Positions 54,094 to 63,201 of a stretch of DNA of 64,000 bases are shown piece after piece. Source of the DNA: Spartobacteria bacterium UBA695 (lineage in GTDB: Bacteria > Verrucomicrobiota > Verrucomicrobiia > Chthoniobacterales > Chthoniobacteraceae); the NCBI GenBank assembly GCA_002298145.1, contig DBMP01000013.1:186001-250000 (forward strand), in the 5' to 3' direction. The notes below the pieces were generated by a model. The model searched no databases and was not told where the DNA came from. It saw nothing but the letters and a program-made list of their open reading frames with translations. How positions within the stretch are numbered: position 1 is the first letter of the stretch; every line of letters begins with the position of its first letter. The translations under genes and the position numbers were made by a program.

Positions 54094-56568
54094 TCAGGGC
54101 CAGTTGCGGAAATCCGTGCCGAATTCCCGGTCGGAAACCTTGCTTTTGACCAGTGTATAGGATCCCTTGCGGAAAACGATCAGCTTCATTTTTGGGGAAT
54201 CGGATAGCGTATTGACGAATTTGTACTGCGGAAGCGTCTGCACGCGCCTGCCATCGAGAGCGACGATGATGTCCCCCTGCTCCAGTCCGCATTGAAGCAG
54301 GCGCGGGTTCTCCTCGGTGATGAGCACGCCTTTTTGGGGCGCGGAGGTGAAGTTTTCCAAACCGACGGATTCGATGCCATCCGGGAAAATGGAGGCGAGG
54401 TTTGTTTTGAACTTGGCTGCGTAACCCGGGTTGCTGTCCGCATGCCGCATGTAAAACGACAGCAGCGGCAGCTTGTCTTCGTAGCATTCGTCAATCCTCT
54501 GGAAATACGGTTCGGCCTCGCTGGGGTTGCCCATCCGCTCCTGGAGCTTGCCCATCGTGCTCAGACCGCGATAGGAGGGGACCTCGGTGGCGAGCTTGGC
54601 AACCTGGAGCGCGCGCTCCTTCTGGCCGTGTTCGAAATAGTAATCCACCAGCCAGCCGCTCTCCGCGGAGATCCAGACGATGTTGGCTTTGTGGTCGATC
54701 CCGGCCTGGAAAGCTTCCACGGCCTTTTTCTCCATAGCGTGGAGGCGGTAATACTCCGACAGGGTGAGGTATTGATCCGGATCGAACTGGGCCATGCGCT
54801 CAAAGATGCCCGCGCATTCCGGCACATTCTCTTTACAATAATGGGTGTACATCTCCATCGCGCGGAGATGGAAATCCAGGAACGGCCCCAGAATGGAGCG
54901 GGCCTGCTCTGGTGTTGCTGTTTTGCCATAGAGCGCTTTCAGATAGGCTTGCGCTACGGGAAATTGCCACGGGGCAATTTCGTAAATTCTCTTTAAATCG
55001 CTGGTATCGAGGCGCTGTAAGGCTGGCACAATTTCGCGGCGAACGCTGAAGCGGTAGGCCGTTCCCAGGGGCAGCCCGGGGGAAAACCATTCCGCTTGGG
55101 CGGCGAGCGCCCCGGGAATCTTGGCCCACAGCGTTTCGGCAATCCACTCCGGGTGCTGGTGAATGAGTAACTTGGCCTGGGCATCGCCCGTTCGGTCGGG
55201 GTGGTGCTTCGTGCTCCAAAAAACATGCAACAAGGGGGAAAGGGTCAGCCTTGAGAAAAGATGGCTTATGGAAACCTCGTACTTTACCGCCTCGTCCGGC
55301 TGCATCTTGGATTCGCGCAGGAAAAAGTCGGTCCGTGCGGCGGTGTGGACGAGGTGGCGCTGGAAGAACTGGGCCCACGCGCCGTCATCGATGGGGACAA
55401 GCTTCCATTCCCCTTTTTCATCCTTCTGCACCGGGCCGCCGGGGTCTTTGTTGAGCACTTTGGCGAGGTTATCGGCGTTGAGCTGCATCGTCTTGCTCTC
55501 CGGGAAAACCGCTTCCGTCTCGGTCAGCAGCAGTTTGAGGGACGGGGCGGTGTACCGGTGGCCGGAGCTGACGCTGAAGTCAAACTGGAGCAGGATGTTA
55601 CACCAGTCCGAGACCTGCTCGGGGGAAGTTTTCCAAAGCTCCTCTCCGGCGATATCCGGGGAGACGGCCTCGCACTTGGCGCGGAAATACTCGATACGCT
55701 CTAGCAAGCTTGCACTGCCCCGCTTTTCCAGCACCCGCCAATCCCTCCGGTTGCGCATCAGCGCGGCGTTGATCCACGGGGCGAGCTCCGGGTTATTGCG
55801 CTCGCGCAGCCGGGCGATGCGCTCCTCGCTATCCACTTTGGTATCTGCTTCCAGGCTGGTGAGCAACTGGGCGATTTCCCCGGCCTCGGAGAGCGCCTCG
55901 GCTCCGCGCAGCGCCCGGGCCAGGGCGAGATGGGCCGTGGTGCGGTTGCAGAAGCCCTCGGGGTTCCATAATGCGCCGGAGTTTTCCCGCAGCCCCAGCA
56001 CCCCCACGACGAGCGCCGCCTGTTCGTGGGCTTCCGGAGAAAGCGGGTGGGCGCTCAGCATGGCCGAAACGCGCTGGTTTTCCCGCTGGATGTTGGAGGG
56101 CAGCGGTGCCACGAGGGTGCGTACCGCGCTTTCGTGAACTGTGATCCCGTCAGCGTTCCCGGCCAGGCCCAGCTGATCCAGCAGCGCTCGGGCGGCGGGT
56201 TGATAGGCTACCGGGTCCCAGATGGACCCCGTAATATCCACCGGCACGCTGGCTGCCTCCGCGATGCCCGGGAGATGCACGCGTGCCACGTAGTGATACC
56301 CACCCGCGTCCGCCGGGAGGCTTTGCAGCTCCAGGGCGTTGGCCGCCAGGGGGGTGTGGGCCTTGGCGAAAACGGCCATTTCAGCGATGTCATGGAGGAT
56401 CGACTGGACGATCCATGCCGGTTCATTTTGGGCCGTCGAGGTGGGTTCGGGCCGCGTTTGCGGGGTGGGTTCAGCCTGGGGCGATTGGGGAGCGGGGGTG
56501 CGGTCGCAGGCGGCGAGCATCGCGGCGGCAAAAAAGGCCAGGGCGGCGCGGGGAATCAATAAATCCAT
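54094..56568 (-). CDS. Large lipoprotein with TPR-like helices and C-terminal PDZ domain
   Basis: An 824-residue protein with a lipobox-like FFAAAMLAACDRTP, so probably lipid-anchored. A Pro/Thr-rich linker follows. Most of the protein is helical, with TPR-like repeats in the last third (FQAGIDHKANIVWISAESGW, KLATEVPSYRGLSTMGKLQE). Residues of about 755-815 form a PDZ domain (LLQCGLEQGDIIVALDGRRV, LPQYKFVNTL). No protease motif is present, so it may be a scaffold or inhibitor. It lies 85 bp upstream of the exporter gene on the same strand and could act with it. I do not recognise a named family. Confidence 0.75.
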   Translation of the reverse strand: MDLLIPRAALAFFAAAMLAACDRTPAPQSPQAEPTPQTRPEPTSTAQNEPAWIVQSILHDIAEMAVFAKAHTPLAANALELQSLPADAGGYHYVARVHLPGIAEAASVPVDITGSIWDPVAYQPAARALLDQLGLAGNADGITVHESAVRTLVAPLPSNIQRENQRVSAMLSAHPLSPEAHEQAALVVGVLGLRENSGALWNPEGFCNRTTAHLALARALRGAEALSEAGEIAQLLTSLEADTKVDSEERIARLRERNNPELAPWINAALMRNRRDWRVLEKRGSASLLERIEYFRAKCEAVSPDIAGEELWKTSPEQVSDWCNILLQFDFSVSSGHRYTAPSLKLLLTETEAVFPESKTMQLNADNLAKVLNKDPGGPVQKDEKGEWKLVPIDDGAWAQFFQRHLVHTAARTDFFLRESKMQPDEAVKYEVSISHLFSRLTLSPLLHVFWSTKHHPDRTGDAQAKLLIHQHPEWIAETLWAKIPGALAAQAEWFSPGLPLGTAYRFSVRREIVPALQRLDTSDLKRIYEIAPWQFPVAQAYLKALYGKTATPEQARSILGPFLDFHLRAMEMYTHYCKENVPECAGIFERMAQFDPDQYLTLSEYYRLHAMEKKAVEAFQAGIDHKANIVWISAESGWLVDYYFEHGQKERALQVAKLATEVPSYRGLSTMGKLQERMGNPSEAEPYFQRIDECYEDKLPLLSFYMRHADSNPGYAAKFKTNLASIFPDGIESVGLENFTSAPQKGVLITEENPRLLQCGLEQGDIIVALDGRRVQTLPQYKFVNTLSDSPKMKLIVFRKGSYTLVKSKVSDREFGTDFRNWP

Positions 56569-56761
56569 GAAAAAATCCGTTGTTGGTGTTAAACAAGCGT
56601 TCCAATTGGCCTGATCCTAGGAGCCGGATGCCTGTTTTTAAAGGAATTTTGCTAGGATTTTCCCCGGGGGCGCCCCTTGAATTGCCTCAAGGGCTTCCAG
56701 AGGGGATGAAATTTTCCGGTTGCATCTTGGCCAAACCCCGTCAAGGATAACGGACCTTTTT

Positions 56762-58015
56762 ATGTCCACTGATCGCAAAGTCGTCATTACCGGAATCGGA
56801 GTTCTTACCCCGATTGGCAAAGATCTCGCGTCCTTCTGGGATTCCCTGAAGAACGGACGCAGCGGCATCGACCTTATCAGCGCGTTCGACACAACTGACT
56901 TCGATACCAAAATCGCGGGCGAAGTGAAGGACTTCAATGCCACGCCGTTCTTCAACAACCCGAAGGACGCGCGCCGCACCGACCGCTTCTCCCAGTTCGC
57001 CATGGCCGCGGCCAAGATGGCGATTGCTGACAGCGGCATCGACCTTGGCAAAGTGGATCTCACCCGCTTCGGCACCATCGTCGGTAGCGGTATCGGCGGC
57101 CTCCAGACTCTCTGCGACCAGCACACCATCTTGATGAACAAGGGCCCGAAGCGGATTAGCCCCTTCATGATCCCCATGATGATCAGCAACATGGCCAGCG
57201 GCCTGGTCTCCATGGAATTCGGCCTCGCGGGCCCCAACTTCTCCACCACCTCGGCCTGTGCCACTGCCTGCCACGCCGTGGGCGAAGCCTGGCGCATGAT
57301 CCAGCACGGGGAAGCCGATATTTTCGTTTGCGGCGGTGCGGAAGCCACGGTCGTCCCGATCGGGATGGCGGGCTTCTCTGCCATGAAAGCCCTCTCCACC
57401 CGTAACGACGAGCCCCAGCGCGCCTCCCGTCCGTTCGACAAAGACCGCGACGGCTTCGTCATGGGCGAAGGCTCAGGCATCCTCGTCATCGAGGAGCTCG
57501 AACACGCCAAGAAGCGCGGCGCCCGCATTTACTGCGAACTCGCCGGTTACGGCCTGAGCGCCGACGCCTACCACATGACCTCTCCGCTCCCCGAAGGCGA
57601 GGGCGCGGCCCGGTGTATGCGCATGGCCCTCGAAAAGAGCGGCATCACCCCCGAGGAAGTCGACTACGTCAACGCGCACGGCACCTCCACGGGCATGGGC
57701 GATATTTGCGAAACCAAGGCGATCAAAGCCGTCTTTGGCAACCACGCCAAGAACGGCCTCATGGTCTCCTCCACCAAATCCATGACCGGCCACCTTCTGG
57801 GCGCCGCCGGTTCCGTGGAAATGGCCGCCTGCATCCTGGCTCTCACTCAGGGCATCGTGCCGCCGACCATCAACCTCGACGAGGCCGACCCCGAGTGCGA
57901 TCTCGACTACGTCCCGAAGGTCGCCCGCGAGCACAAAGTGCGCGTGGCTGTGAACAACTCCTTCGGCTTCGGCGGGCACAACGCCACGCTGGTCGCCAAG
58001 ACCTTCGAGGGCTAA
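56762..58015 (+). CDS. fabF: 3-oxoacyl-ACP synthase II
   Basis: The condensing enzyme of fatty acid elongation. It has 417 residues from the ATG at 56762 (MSTDRKVVITGIGVLTPIGK). The catalytic Cys166 is in STTSACATACH, the two His are in NAHGTSTGMGD and SMTGHLLGAAGSVE, and the C-terminal NNSFGFGGHN is complete. It looks like a normal primary-metabolism enzyme. The frame is open to 56720 but without a better start. A gene for an NlpC/P60 protein follows 13 bp downstream. Confidence 0.95.
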   Translation: MSTDRKVVITGIGVLTPIGKDLASFWDSLKNGRSGIDLISAFDTTDFDTKIAGEVKDFNATPFFNNPKDARRTDRFSQFAMAAAKMAIADSGIDLGKVDLTRFGTIVGSGIGGLQTLCDQHTILMNKGPKRISPFMIPMMISNMASGLVSMEFGLAGPNFSTTSACATACHAVGEAWRMIQHGEADIFVCGGAEATVVPIGMAGFSAMKALSTRNDEPQRASRPFDKDRDGFVMGEGSGILVIEELEHAKKRGARIYCELAGYGLSADAYHMTSPLPEGEGAARCMRMALEKSGITPEEVDYVNAHGTSTGMGDICETKAIKAVFGNHAKNGLMVSSTKSMTGHLLGAAGSVEMAACILALTQGIVPPTINLDEADPECDLDYVPKVAREHKVRVAVNNSFGFGGHNATLVAKTFEG

Positions 58016-58028
58016 CCCCTCCCGCGCC

Positions 58029-58784
58029 TTGAAACGCGCCACACGGGCTGCCTGGTTCACCCGTAGAACGGCCATTCTCCTATGGGTGGCCGGTTGGTTC
58101 TGGCTGGCGGCGGCCATCCTCGTCCCCGTCAGCCTTTCCGTGACCCGCGCCGGGAGCGTCGCCTTGATCGGCCTGCTCTACGCCGGGACGCTCGCCCTCT
58201 GGTGGCGCGTTCGCTGGCTGCGCTGGAGCGTGTTGGCCGTGGGTGCGCTCTGCGCTGCGTTTTTCTTTCTCCCGGGGCGCGAGGATTACAACCGCTTCGA
58301 GCTTCGCGAGGAAGTCGCCCGCTCGGTGGCCCGGTACGAAGGAGTGCGCTACGTCTGGGGCGGCGAGAATTGGCTCGGCGTGGACTGCTCCGGGCTCATT
58401 CGCCGGGGAGCCGTCGAAGGCCTGGCCTGGCAGGGGCTCGCGACGCTCAACCCGCACCTCCTCCGGCTCTCCGTGGCCCTCTGGTGGCGAGATCTCTCCG
58501 CCAGCGAGATGGCGAGCGGCAACGTCAAGACCATCCGCAAAGTTTGCGAAGCCCCGACGCTCGACGCCCTCAAGGACAAAAACCTCCACATGGGGGATTT
58601 CGCCGTCACGCGCGACGGAGCCCATGTAATGGCCTACGTGGGCGGCCACGTTTGGATGGAGGCCGACCCCGAGCCGAGCAAATGGAAAGTCGTCCGGCTA
58701 CGGATGGGGAAGGACAAAAGCGCCTGGTTTCAGACCCCCGTAACCGTACTCCGCTGGCGCTGCCTGGAGCTGCCGCGCCGGTAA
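58029..58784 (+). CDS. NlpC/P60-family protein with N-terminal membrane helices
   Basis: A 251-residue protein with a TTG start 13 bp after fabF. Three hydrophobic segments (about 17-37, 42-60 and 65-82) are followed by an NlpC/P60 domain: YVWGGENWLGVDCSGLIRRG with Cys120, and DFAVTRDGAHVMAYVGG with His199. Such enzymes cut peptide bonds in peptidoglycan stems or act as amidases and acyltransferases on other substrates. The membrane anchor places it at the cell envelope. Its tie to fabF is positional only. Confidence 0.82.
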   Translation: MKRATRAAWFTRRTAILLWVAGWFWLAAAILVPVSLSVTRAGSVALIGLLYAGTLALWWRVRWLRWSVLAVGALCAAFFFLPGREDYNRFELREEVARSVARYEGVRYVWGGENWLGVDCSGLIRRGAVEGLAWQGLATLNPHLLRLSVALWWRDLSASEMASGNVKTIRKVCEAPTLDALKDKNLHMGDFAVTRDGAHVMAYVGGHVWMEADPEPSKWKVVRLRMGKDKSAWFQTPVTVLRWRCLELPRR

Positions 58785-58916
58785 AAAATCAGCAACGCAG
58801 AAAAAGAAGCTCTGTGTTTTTCCTGAGTTCCTGATGAATTCTTTCCCAGAACCGCCCCCGCGCCGTCATTGACGCCGCTGTTTTCCCCCTCTAGAATCCC
58901 CGTTTTTGCCGATCTG

Positions 58917-59072
58917 ATGATCCTAACGCCGAGCGAGAAAAAGCTGGTGGCCTTCCTGTTGCTTTTGACCATGGTCGGGAGCATGGTATGGCTTTATCGC
59001 CACCGGCGGCGGGCGGAGCATCCGGCGGCGGTCCAAATTTATGCAGAAAACTGGTTTTATAGAAGCGCTTGA
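58917..59072 (+). CDS. Small single-helix membrane protein
   Basis: A 51-residue open frame (MILTPSEKKLVAFLLLLTMVG then SMVWLYRHRRR). One membrane helix is followed by a basic, cytosolic-type tail. It overlaps the start of the next gene by 32 bp. No family is assigned; the start resembles the short leader before the membrane helix of ComEA-type proteins. Coding status is probable, not proven. Confidence 0.45.
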   Translation: MILTPSEKKLVAFLLLLTMVGSMVWLYRHRRRAEHPAAVQIYAENWFYRSA

Positions 59073-59463
59073 GCAGGCCATCGCGGCTGATCCGCGCTAT
59101 GACAAGGAAGCTTATCTCTTTTTGCAGGATGCCCTCGATTTCACGATGAAATCCCGCAAAAAGCAGAAAACCGAGCTTTCCCGCCACGTCACCGGGCAGG
59201 AACTCCTGGAAGGCATCCGGCAGCACGCGCTTAAGGAATACGGCCCCATGGTACTGACCGTCTTCGAGGCCTGGGGTATCCACCGCTGCGACGATTTTGG
59301 CGAAATGGTCTTCAACCTGATCCGCGTCGGCATTTTCGGCAAAACCGACAGCGACACCATCGACGACTTCCGCAACGGGTACGACTTCCGCGAGGCCTTC
59401 GTCGTCCCCTTCTTGCCGGAAAACCGGACCACACCGCCCAAGGAAACCGTTCAGCAATCCTGA
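59041..59463 (+). CDS. Minf_1886 family protein
   Basis: A 140-residue protein, MQKTGFIEALEQAIAADPRY then DKEAYLFLQDALDFTMK. The blocks LQDALDFTMKSRKK, HVTGQELLEGIRQHALKEYG and AWGIHRCDDFGEMVFNLIR are those of the Minf_1886 family found in Verrucomicrobia and Planctomycetes. The function is unknown. It is a useful taxonomic marker for this window. The M16 peptidase gene follows 36 bp later. Confidence 0.85.
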   Translation: MQKTGFIEALEQAIAADPRYDKEAYLFLQDALDFTMKSRKKQKTELSRHVTGQELLEGIRQHALKEYGPMVLTVFEAWGIHRCDDFGEMVFNLIRVGIFGKTDSDTIDDFRNGYDFREAFVVPFLPENRTTPPKETVQQS

Positions 59464-59499
59464 CCCGGGGACCGCGTCCCGCTCCACCTCCCCCCCCGC

Positions 59500-62022
59500 A
59501 TGCTAGAGTTTCCCGTTTCCACCGTTCGCCAATGGACCCTCCCCAACGGGCTGGTCATCCTGGTCGAAGAAGATCACTCGACCCCCGTCGCCAGCGTCCA
59601 GGCTTGGTGCGAAACCGGCTCCATCCATGAGGGCGAATGGCTCGGCGCGGGCCTCTCCCACATCCTGGAGCACATGCTCTTTAAGGGAACCGCCACGCGC
59701 GGCCCCGGCGAGATCGCCCAGAGCGTGCAGAACGCTGGCGGCTACATCAACGCCTACACCTCCTTCGACCGCACCGTCTACTGGATCGACATCCCGAGCC
59801 GGGGCGTCCCCACCGCCATCGACATCCTCGCCGATGCGATGATGAACTCCACCCTGCCCGAGGCCGAGTACGTCAAAGAGCAGGAAGTGATCCGGCGCGA
59901 ATTCGCCATGAGCCAGGACGACCCCGACCGCGTCAGCTCCAAGAACCTCTTCGCCACCGCCTACCGCCGCCACCCCTACCGGCACCCGGTCATTGGCCAC
60001 CTCGACATCTACAACCGGCTCACGCGCGAAGATGTGCTGCGGTATTACAAAGCCCGCTACGTCCCCAATAACCTTTTCTTCGTCATCACCGGCGATGTCG
60101 ATGCCCAGACCGTTCGCGACCAGCTCGCGGCGCTTTTCGAGGCCTATCCGCGCCAGCCGTTGCCGCCCGTCTACATCCCGCAGGAGCCGCCGCAGCTGGG
60201 TCGCCGCGAAGAACACGCCGAGTTCCCCACGGAGCTCTCGCGGCTCGAAATCGCCTGGCACATCCCCGAACTGACCCACCCCGACGTTCCCGCGCTCGAC
60301 CTCCTTTCCCTCATCCTGGGCGACGGCCGCTCCAGCCGCCTCCACCGCCGCGTGCGCGAGGAGCTGAGCCTCGTCCACGGCCTCCAAGCCTGGTGCTACA
60401 CGCCCGGCCAGCCGGGGCTCTTCGGCGTCGAGGCCATGATGGACCCCGACCGCCGCGACGCCGCGATCCAGGAGATCCTGGCTGTCATCGAACGCTTCAA
60501 AGAAGACGGCGCCGGATCGGGCGAACTGGCCAAGGCCGCCCGCCAGGCCCTCTCCGGGCAGATCAACAACCTCGTTACCACGCGCGGCCGCGCCGCCGAC
60601 CTCGGCTCGAACTGGCAACTCACCCGCAGCTGCGACTTCACCCGCGACTACCTTGCCGCCATCCAGCGCGTTACCCCGAACGACCTCGTGCGCGTGGCGC
60701 GGACCTATTTTACCGAAGCCAACCTTACCCTTACCTCCCTGGAGCCCCCCGCCGCGCTCCGAAAAGAGGCTCGGCAAGCCGCCCCGGCGCCCGTCCCGAC
60801 CGTGCAGAAATTCGAGCTCTCCAACGGCTTGCGCCTGCTCGTTCGCGAAGACCCACGGCTGCCGATCGTCTCCGCCGTCGCCTGCTTCAAAGCGGGTCTC
60901 CTGGCCGAAACGCCCGAGCGCAACGGCATCTCGCGCCTTTATTCCCACGTCCTGCCGAAAGGCACCGAAACCCGTTCGGCCGACGAAATCGCCGAGGAGA
61001 TCGAGTCCCTTGGCGGCGGCATCGGCGCGGAGGCCGGGAACAACTCCTTCTGCGTCTCCGTCAAAATCATGCAGCCCGACCTGGAAGCCGGGCTCGGTCT
61101 GCTGGCCGACGTCCTGCTCCATCCCACCTTCCCCGAGAAGGAAATCGCCCGGGAAAAAGAAGCCCAGGCCGCCTCGCTCAAGGCCGAGGACGAAGAGCCG
61201 ACCGTCGTAGCCCGCAATCTGATGCGGCGCACCCTCTACCCGGGCCACCCCTACGGAATGCGCTCCGGCGGATCGCCCGAAACCGTCGCCTCCCTGGAGC
61301 GCAGCCAACTGCTTGCCTTTCACCGCCAATACGCCGTCGCGCGCAACGGCGTCCTGGCCGTCTTCGGCGCCGTCAAAGCCGGGGAAGTCCTCGCGCTGGC
61401 AGAACGCTATTTCGCCGGGCTCCCGGAAGGGGAACTGGCCCTGAAAGCCCCGCTGCAACCGCCCGCGCTGTCCGGCGTGCAAGCCGTCGAGGAGTTCAAA
61501 CCGAAAGAACAAGCCATCGTCATGGCCGGGTTCCGTGGGCTGGACTTGTTTGACCCGCGCCGCCATGCCCTAGAACTGATCGAGGAAGCGTGCAGCGACT
61601 TGGGCTCGCGGTTTTTCAACCGGATTCGCGAGAAGCTCGGCCTCGCCTACTTTGTCGGGGCAAGCCAGGCCACGGGACTCGTTCCCGGCCCGTTTGTCTT
61701 TTACCTCGGCACCGATCCCGCGAAAGTCGAGCTGGTCAAAACCGAGTTCCTGGACGAAATCCGCTCCCTGGCCACCGACGGCTTGAGCGCGGAAGAACTA
61801 TCCCGGGCCAAAGCCAAACTGCTCGGCCAGGAAGCGCTGCGTAGCCAGAGCAACGACTCCCTGGCGCACGAATGCGCGCTCGACGAACTCTACGGCCTAG
61901 GCTTTGACGAATTCACCCACCTGGCCGAGCGGATCGAAGCCGTGAGCTTGGAGGACGTGCGCGAGCTGGCGCAGAGCCTCTTTGGGACGCCGAACTACGT
62001 CCTGGCCGTCGTCCGTCCGTGA
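59500..62022 (+). CDS. M16 family zinc peptidase, fused active and inactive halves
   Basis: An 840-residue protein with two M16 units. The first has the inverted zinc motif HILEH (His54, Glu57, His58) and downstream EYVKEQEVIRREF with the third ligand Glu. The second unit (about 430-840) keeps the fold (VQKFELSNGLRLLVREDPRLP, SRFFNRIREKLGLAYFVG) but has no HxxEH, so it should be the non-catalytic half. Many bacteria encode these as two genes. No signal peptide is evident. It may degrade peptides or targeting sequences; the substrate is unknown. Confidence 0.92.
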   Translation: MLEFPVSTVRQWTLPNGLVILVEEDHSTPVASVQAWCETGSIHEGEWLGAGLSHILEHMLFKGTATRGPGEIAQSVQNAGGYINAYTSFDRTVYWIDIPSRGVPTAIDILADAMMNSTLPEAEYVKEQEVIRREFAMSQDDPDRVSSKNLFATAYRRHPYRHPVIGHLDIYNRLTREDVLRYYKARYVPNNLFFVITGDVDAQTVRDQLAALFEAYPRQPLPPVYIPQEPPQLGRREEHAEFPTELSRLEIAWHIPELTHPDVPALDLLSLILGDGRSSRLHRRVREELSLVHGLQAWCYTPGQPGLFGVEAMMDPDRRDAAIQEILAVIERFKEDGAGSGELAKAARQALSGQINNLVTTRGRAADLGSNWQLTRSCDFTRDYLAAIQRVTPNDLVRVARTYFTEANLTLTSLEPPAALRKEARQAAPAPVPTVQKFELSNGLRLLVREDPRLPIVSAVACFKAGLLAETPERNGISRLYSHVLPKGTETRSADEIAEEIESLGGGIGAEAGNNSFCVSVKIMQPDLEAGLGLLADVLLHPTFPEKEIAREKEAQAASLKAEDEEPTVVARNLMRRTLYPGHPYGMRSGGSPETVASLERSQLLAFHRQYAVARNGVLAVFGAVKAGEVLALAERYFAGLPEGELALKAPLQPPALSGVQAVEEFKPKEQAIVMAGFRGLDLFDPRRHALELIEEACSDLGSRFFNRIREKLGLAYFVGASQATGLVPGPFVFYLGTDPAKVELVKTEFLDEIRSLATDGLSAEELSRAKAKLLGQEALRSQSNDSLAHECALDELYGLGFDEFTHLAERIEAVSLEDVRELAQSLFGTPNYVLAVVRP

Positions 62023-62243
62023 GATAGGGCGGACGGGGGAGGGGGACGCTATTTGCCTTATCCCAAAACGCCGCATTGGCCGAGCCCCCGTATTGGCTTG
62101 CGAAGGCAACAAGATCATTGAACGATCATCAAGAATGGGGGAGCGGACCGAGATTCTTGCTGGGCTACTACATTGTTCACCATCTTTGCGGCAACAGGGA
62201 GCACTTTGGTCCGCCTTTGTCAAAAATCGCACCTTACAAGCAT

Positions 62244-63098
62244 CTATTGGCGAAACTGTTTGGGACTGATTCCGTTCTGTTGCCGGAATTTTCTGGCAAA
62301 ATAGCCCGCATCGAGAAATCCCGCTTTGTAGGCCACTTCGGCAATGGATAGCCGCGGATCGCGAAGCAGTTCTTTGGCTCGTTCTAATTTTCGGGCAGTA
62401 AGGTATTCTCCCGGAGTCAGATTAAAATGCTGGTGAAAGAGTCGGCAAATGTGTGAGTAGCTGCCTCCCAAACTCGTCAGTAATTGCTGAATGCTCCCGG
62501 TATTTTCAGTTTGGCGATCCAATAAGTCTTTGGCTGCATAGGCCCACTGGGCGCCGTGGTCGCCGGTCTTTGTTTTTTGAGTTTTTTTCCAAAGCAGGTG
62601 GATTAACAGTTCCAGGAATATTCCTCGGCATCTTGCCTGCTGAAAATCGTCACCAGTCTGCCATTGCAAGAAGAGTGTCTCCAGCATGGCCGGAGTGGCA
62701 CCGTCCATTGGAACCCGTCCTTTAAAGCAGGATTGAGGAACATACTTTGGTGTGGGGACAATTAAGTTTAGTTTCGGCCGTTTGGGGTGATAGGAACAAA
62801 ACGGATGAGCGGGCATGGTCTTTTCCGTGACCCAATCGAAATGGATGCACGAGCGGAAAACTTTACGGCTGATCGGCATGCTCACATGGAGTTTTGCCGG
62901 CGGAATGATGATGAACATTCCTTCGCTGAGGTCTTCTGTGCATTCTTCAAACTGCACTCGACACGTCCCCTTGGACACCCAAACGAGTTCGTGGTCGTAG
63001 AGGTAGCGGGCGGGTTCCACAAACCCGGTTCGCCATTCGCCTCGCCATAGTGTGTTGAGCCTCGGGGAGATGCGTTCAAGCCATTTCAACGTTGGCAT
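62244..63098 (-). CDS. AraC-family transcriptional regulator
   Basis: A 284-residue regulator. The N-terminal half is a cupin-type sugar sensor (YLYDHELVWVSKGTCRVQF, GMFIIIPPAKLHV). The C-terminal 95 residues hold the double helix-turn-helix: GGSYSHICRLFHQHFNLTPG and RLSIAEVAYKAGFLDAGYFA, followed by RKFRQQNGISPKQFR. It is divergent from the glycosidase-like gene at 63202 with 103 bp between, so it very likely controls that gene. The local base composition is lower in G+C than in the preceding 45 kb. Confidence 0.93.
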   Translation of the reverse strand: MPTLKWLERISPRLNTLWRGEWRTGFVEPARYLYDHELVWVSKGTCRVQFEECTEDLSEGMFIIIPPAKLHVSMPISRKVFRSCIHFDWVTEKTMPAHPFCSYHPKRPKLNLIVPTPKYVPQSCFKGRVPMDGATPAMLETLFLQWQTGDDFQQARCRGIFLELLIHLLWKKTQKTKTGDHGAQWAYAAKDLLDRQTENTGSIQQLLTSLGGSYSHICRLFHQHFNLTPGEYLTARKLERAKELLRDPRLSIAEVAYKAGFLDAGYFARKFRQQNGISPKQFRQ

Positions 63099-63201
63099 TA
63101 GCTATGACTTACCACACCGGAGGTCTCTTTGTCACTGATCAGTTTTGTTACATTAAAAGCATTTTTGTCCTATTGCGGGTTCATTTTGAAGGAGGGATTT
63201 T

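Noticed and set aside
52308..54149. 613-residue plus-strand open frame opposite the MMPL gene
   Set aside because: Rich in Arg, Gly, His and Gln with no domain pattern; antisense to a well-defined membrane transporter.
59503..61566. 687-residue minus-strand open frame antisense to the M16 peptidase
   Set aside because: A composition shadow: the plus-strand frame holds HxxEH and full M16 structure, the minus-strand frame has no motif.
62023..62243. Small plus-strand frame of 95 residues after the M16 gene
   Set aside because: It starts inside the M16 gene and runs into the AraC gene; its translation has no coding character. I see nothing else in this 221-bp gap.
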